Shown: piece by piece, positions 60,892-64,000 of the stretch
How the letters are laid out: every line of letters begins with the position of its first letter
Position numbering within the stretch: the stretch's first letter is position 1
NCBI RefSeq assembly: GCF_016632335.1
Contig: NZ_JAEPBG010000004.1
Location: 62,001 to 126,000 of the forward strand
Direction: 5' to 3'
Length of the DNA: 64,000 bases
Source: Noviherbaspirillum pedocola
Lineage (GTDB): Bacteria > Pseudomonadota > Gammaproteobacteria > Burkholderiales > Burkholderiaceae_D
Program-made: the position numbers and the translations under genes
Notes under the pieces: model-generated
The model's input: the letters and a program-made list of their open reading frames with translations, nothing else
Databases searched by the model: none
What the model was told of the DNA's origin: nothing

Positions 60892-61128
60892 ATGGATAAG
60901 GACACCGCTGCATTCGGGCGCTTTCTGAAAAAAGTCATCGCACCTCGGCATCGTTCCGGCCAGGCGGCTACCGACAAGGACGACCCGCGCCTTGAAGAAC
61001 TGGCGCAACGCGTTCGTGCAAAAAAACGCAGTCTGCGGAAAACGGCGAAAGCAGCGAAAGGCTCGACGACGGAAAGTATTTCATCAGAGCAATTTATATT
61101 GCATAATGGAAAACGATATGATTCCTAG
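60892..61128 (+). CDS. Small basic hypothetical protein in the operator D unit
   Basis: A 78-residue, Lys/Arg-rich protein (MDKDTAAFGRFLKKVIAPR, then LEELAQRVRAKKRSLRKTAKAAKG). It is likely helical and nucleic-acid-binding; no family recognised. Ribosome-binding site AGGAGAAAACGG precedes the ATG. It is the last gene on this side that carries the operator motif in its control region. Confidence 0.6.
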   Translation: MDKDTAAFGRFLKKVIAPRHRSGQAATDKDDPRLEELAQRVRAKKRSLRKTAKAAKGSTTESISSEQFILHNGKRYDS

Positions 61129-61218
61129 AATGTTTCCCGCGCTTGCCAACCGTGCGCCGTGAGGCGGTGCTACGTGCATCCTGCCCTGTGCGTTACCAAA
61201 GTCTCAAGCCTGCCCGCC

Positions 61219-61430
61219 ATGCTGACCATTCATCTCTCCAACCGTTTCGAGTGCTGCTTGAGCAACTGATCGAACATACAGTCAAAGAGCCAGGTCGGAA
61301 AATTCTGCTTCGGTTTCTCATCCCCTCCATCGTCAAGGGATGGTGCTGCTTCGGCATCCGGAGTCGCTTGGCTGAACGCTCATGTGGGAAGAAAGGCTTG
61401 CGCCCTTTCGTCAACGCGAAAATGTCATAA
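61219..61430 (+). pseudogene. Decayed N-terminal fragment of recC
   Basis: MLTIHLSNRFE at 61219-61251 matches the start of exodeoxyribonuclease V gamma chain (RecC). After a frame shift the adjacent frame continues VLLEQLIEHTVKEPGRKI, then IPSIVKGW and RLAERS. These track the RecC pattern of a LLxxL region, EPGxxF, (V/I)PSxxxxxWL and RLAExxG. Nothing longer remains. It is the only sign of a recBCD locus in the window and probably an old partial copy left by rearrangement. Confidence 0.5.
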
Positions 61431-61526
61431 CTTTTAGAACAAAATAGTTGCGATCCTGCAATAAAACATTTACGCTTTGCCATATTGCTTTTCTGCATCG
61501 AGATATCTCGATATCAATGGAATTCC

Positions 61527-62660
61527 GTGAAAATTCTCCCGTTCTTATTCGGTTGGCTGCTTTGCATGACAGCCCATGCAGCGAGCTTTGATTGTGCGAA
61601 GGCATCGACCTCGGTGGAACAGATCATCTGTAGCGATCTGGAGCTCTCGAGTCTGGATGAACAGCTACACGCTACTTATCAGCAGGCGCTCGCGGATTCT
61701 GCGGACCCGGCTGCGCTTCGATCCGCACAGCGCCGGTGGAACGCAGATGTAAAAGGAGGATGCCAGGACAAGGAATGCCTCTTGGCCGTATATACGCGGC
61801 GCATAGCGCAGATTTCAGGGAGCGCCTCAAGTGCTGGAAGGGCACCAGGTAACGCAGATGCGATGGCTGAACGCTCAGACCGGCCTGACGCTTCGATCGA
61901 GAACCTGGCTGCTGTGCCTATGGATATGTCAGCTTCCGCTGCAGGAGAAGCTGAGAATCAGCCGTCAGGAAAGGACCAGCAATCTCCCTTGTCTGCTGCA
62001 CCAACCCAATCCGGCTCCTTGGATGAACAAGCTGGCTCAGAAACGTCGAATCAGGTGCAAAGCTCCCCGGCGGCGGCTGATGATGGTGCCCCAGGCGATG
62101 ACGCGGCGCTGTCTTCGCCGAACGGATTATCTACGCTGACCCTGAAGGTGGCAGGCGCAGGTTTGCTTCTGATCGCTGCGCTGTCGATGTACCTGCACGC
62201 GCAGGGAAAATTGACGATCTATTCGGATTACACGGACGCCTCCGTGACAGCGCTAACCCCTCTCATTGCATTCGCGGTCTACGGCGGAGCGAAATTCTTC
62301 GAGATGCAGGACAAATCCGCCCTCGTGGCGGCAATGGCTGTTCTGGTATTCGCGGCAGGGTTGATCTTTGTCCATACCTTCCGCCACAACGGCGTATCGA
62401 TCTACTTCCCTATGGCGCTGATTACCAAGCTTACGATTATCAGCCTCTACTACGTACTGATGGCGATCCTCCTTTTTCCCTCCGGTACGACCAGAAGGAA
62501 GGGTGAGAGAGTCGCGAGTTTTGAAGCCAGGGAAAGACGTGAGGCGCGCGAACGTGCCGCACTGGTAGCCGCAGCCACGGGATCCTTTATTGCTCTTTCA
62601 GGGTGGATGTGCCGACGTGGCGAGTTCACCTCCTTCAAACGCTATCTCACCTTCAGGTAA
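61527..62660 (+). CDS. LprI-domain protein with C-terminal membrane domain
   Basis: A 377-residue protein. A signal peptide (KILPFLFGWLLCMTAHAA) from a GTG start is followed by a DUF1311/LprI-like domain with the family pattern SFDCAKASTSVEQIICSDLELSSLDEQLHATYQQAL and WNADVKGGCQDKECLLAVYTRRI. LprI domains inhibit lysozyme in some bacteria. Next comes a Ser/Ala/Gln-rich linker of about 90 residues, then four hydrophobic helices (VAGAGLLLIAALSMYLHA, ALTPLIAFAVYGGAKFF, LVAAMAVLVFAAGLIFVHTF, TKLTIISLYYVLMAILLF). The combination of a secreted LprI part with a polytopic domain is unusual. Confidence 0.75.
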   Translation: MKILPFLFGWLLCMTAHAASFDCAKASTSVEQIICSDLELSSLDEQLHATYQQALADSADPAALRSAQRRWNADVKGGCQDKECLLAVYTRRIAQISGSASSAGRAPGNADAMAERSDRPDASIENLAAVPMDMSASAAGEAENQPSGKDQQSPLSAAPTQSGSLDEQAGSETSNQVQSSPAAADDGAPGDDAALSSPNGLSTLTLKVAGAGLLLIAALSMYLHAQGKLTIYSDYTDASVTALTPLIAFAVYGGAKFFEMQDKSALVAAMAVLVFAAGLIFVHTFRHNGVSIYFPMALITKLTIISLYYVLMAILLFPSGTTRRKGERVASFEARERREARERAALVAAATGSFIALSGWMCRRGEFTSFKRYLTFR

Positions 62661-62776
62661 GCAATCGTAAGACTTACTGGAGAAAAGGTCCTGGCGTTCC
62701 ATGCATAGCTCGCTTCATCCGCATTCGGACCAGTGTTCGCCGCATCGGTCGATTTACTCATTTCAAAAGGATATTC

Positions 62777-63256
62777 ATGGCACGCACACTACTCGGCACG
62801 CCGACGCAGCAATCAGTGGTGCCGGCTTTGTCAGCACGATCGAATGCGCGAACAGCAACGCTGTCGACGCAAGAGATTGATGCACGATTGCGGCAGAGAC
62901 GGTCCGCTTCCTACATCGATGCCATCACAAAACTGGATGCCGGTGGACATGTGCATGACAGACAGGCGCTTGAAGCGCTGCTCGCGGCCATACAGCAGGA
63001 GTTGCCTGAGATTGCGATCGAGCACCAGCCGCTGGGCATCGTGGCCCGATGCTATCTTGGCGCGCCGTATGAGGTCCATACCCTCGATTGCAGCGGACAG
63101 ATTGTGCGTCATTACAAAGGCACGGAAAGTCTTCCGCCACTGCTGGAGCGGGCTCGGGCGCTTGCCCTGCATCCCGGATATGCCTTTATCGAAGTCTATT
63201 CAACCAAACTCATTGCCGTTGGGGTGGCTGGCGATACCTCTCTGGTACAAGGATAA
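62777..63256 (+). CDS. Hypothetical protein, partner of the last gene
   Basis: A 159-residue cytoplasmic protein (STQEIDARLRQRRSASYIDAI, then AALEALLAAIQQELPEIAI-like region and GIVARCYLGAPYEVHTLDCSGQIVRHYKGTESLPPLLERARALALHPGYAFIEVY). The second half suggests a small alpha/beta domain. The C-terminus is two bases from the next gene, an operon arrangement. No family recognised. Confidence 0.65.
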   Translation: MARTLLGTPTQQSVVPALSARSNARTATLSTQEIDARLRQRRSASYIDAITKLDAGGHVHDRQALEALLAAIQQELPEIAIEHQPLGIVARCYLGAPYEVHTLDCSGQIVRHYKGTESLPPLLERARALALHPGYAFIEVYSTKLIAVGVAGDTSLVQG

Positions 63257-63258
63257 AA

Positions 63259-64000
63259 ATGAGCACTGAACGCATCATTCACCTGGCTGATCTCACATTC
63301 ATCCATAACAGCCTGCGCGGGTTGCATAGCGATATTTCGACTGTTTCCGACCAGGTCGAAGGGGTGGGCCAGCAGGTATCTACGACCAGGTCGGAATTGC
63401 AGCAGCTTGAGCAGCTTGTCAGGGACTTCATTGCCGCTGACATGAAAGCGAAAGAGCTGCAGCTTGCCGAAACAAGACAAGTAAAGATCCGCCAGGAGCT
63501 CGAAACGAAGTTCGGCTATTACGCGGAGGTGCGGCGCCAAGCGACCGGTATCCTGCAGGCGGCTGACGTCAGCATCGTCAGGAAGGAGACGATCACATCG
63601 GCAACTGAAGAGCTGATGCTGTCCACGCCGCGATACTGGCTCGCTCCTGCGCTCGTCGCTCTCGCGGCCTGGCTCAACGACAATCAAGGCCTCGCCACCA
63701 AGGCGCTTTCCGAGGCCCTCCGGCGTGACGATGAAAAGACCTCCCTGTTCTTTTCCCTGGTCACCCGCCGTGCAGCGCGCGGTTCGGCATGCGCAACATG
63801 GCTGGACCGATATTTCGGAATGCAGGATCCCACGCAGCTTGACAGGCAGACAGTCGTGCTCGTGGATGCGCTTGCAAGCGGCGTATTCGGCCCTGAAGTA
63901 CGAAGCCGGTGCGCAGAGCGGATCGAAGCCTGGATCGAGGAGCTATCGCAGCGCGCTGGCTTCGTCGATGAACAACGTACGCAGTGGAATACCGCACTAC
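63259..64000 (+). CDS. Coiled-coil protein of unknown function (cut by window end)
   Basis: The first 247 codons are visible and the frame stays open to the edge. Residues 10-75 form a coiled coil (LHSDISTVSDQVEGVGQQVSTTRSELQQLEQLVRDFI). The rest is helical (YYAEVRRQATGILQAADVSIVRKETI, PRYWLAPALVALAAWLNDNQGLATKALSEALRRDDEKTSLFFSLVTRRAAR). No nucleotide-binding motif is seen in the part present. It follows the 159-residue gene by two bases. A large membrane- or filament-associated protein is possible; I cannot name it. Confidence 0.7.
   Translation, partial: MSTERIIHLADLTFIHNSLRGLHSDISTVSDQVEGVGQQVSTTRSELQQLEQLVRDFIAADMKAKELQLAETRQVKIRQELETKFGYYAEVRRQATGILQAADVSIVRKETITSATEELMLSTPRYWLAPALVALAAWLNDNQGLATKALSEALRRDDEKTSLFFSLVTRRAARGSACATWLDRYFGMQDPTQLDRQTVVLVDALASGVFGPEVRSRCAERIEAWIEELSQRAGFVDEQRTQWNTAL

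Noticed and set aside
49000-61200. CRISPR array near the nuclease and WYL genes
   Set aside because: WYL regulators can accompany CRISPR loci, so I looked for regularly spaced repeats and cas-like genes; none are present. The repeated words are operator-like pairs, not an array.

Overview
The window is about 64 kb of GC-rich DNA from what looks like a betaproteobacterium of the Burkholderiales, most likely an Oxalobacteraceae-type genome (inference from gene families, codon usage and gene neighbourhoods; no marker rRNA is present). A plasmid-type replication and partition module (tyrosine recombinase, ParA, ParB, winged-helix replication protein) lies near 23-29.5 kb. The surrounding genes are chromosome-like in base composition and function. 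I read this as the origin region of a chromid or megaplasmid.

Layout. 0-7 kb: a BMP/nucleoside-type ABC importer coupled to an AtzG/AtzE/AtzH amidase set and a biuret-hydrolase-like cysteine hydrolase, i.e. uptake and breakdown of a nitrogen-rich amide. 7-20 kb: envelope and stress genes (secreted small proteins, a TonB-like protein, DUF72, a DUF4382 lipoprotein, a TonB-dependent receptor, an ECF sigma/anti-sigma pair, a phospholipase-D-family lipoprotein, a tandem universal stress protein, an SGNH esterase). 20-23 kb: a diguanylate cyclase, a DUF2076 protein and an NTF2-like protein. 23-29.5 kb: candidate oriV, rep, parB, parA and a large tyrosine recombinase. The parB-rep gap carries what looks like a counter-transcribed RNA gene plus a hairpin that would hide the rep ribosome-binding site, an arrangement like the incompatibility RNA of repABC replicons.

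30-39.5 kb: secreted hydrolases (phosphoesterase, S8 and S53 peptidases) and a second DUF4382 lipoprotein. A canonical c-di-GMP-I riboswitch sits ahead of the S8 peptidase, and a second diguanylate cyclase is nearby. 39.7-43.4 kb: a light/UV cluster (FeS photolyase, DUF393, MerR regulator, DUF3429) whose divergent promoter carries a perfect tandem 11-bp repeat. 43.5-48.3 kb: a UvrA-like ATPase, a royal-jelly/SMP-30-type protein and a DoxX-like protein. 48.3-49 kb: debris (5'-truncated FMN reductase, IS6-family transposase remnant) leading into a lower-GC PD-(D/E)XK nuclease gene.

50.5-61.1 kb: an accessory region that I think is one system. It has a WYL-domain regulator, a sirtuin, an ankyrin protein, a SLOG-type fusion, a membrane-anchored FtsK-gamma-like protein, a tandem AAA+ ATPase with small partners, a YqiA-like hydrolase, a small repeat protein and a cytosolic-type 5'-nucleotidase. 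Five copies of the same inverted repeat (GCGACA, five bases, TGTCGC and close variants) lie only in the control regions of these genes, which suggests a WYL regulon. 61.2-64 kb: a decayed recC-like fragment, an LprI-domain membrane protein and two unrecognised proteins, the last cut by the window end.
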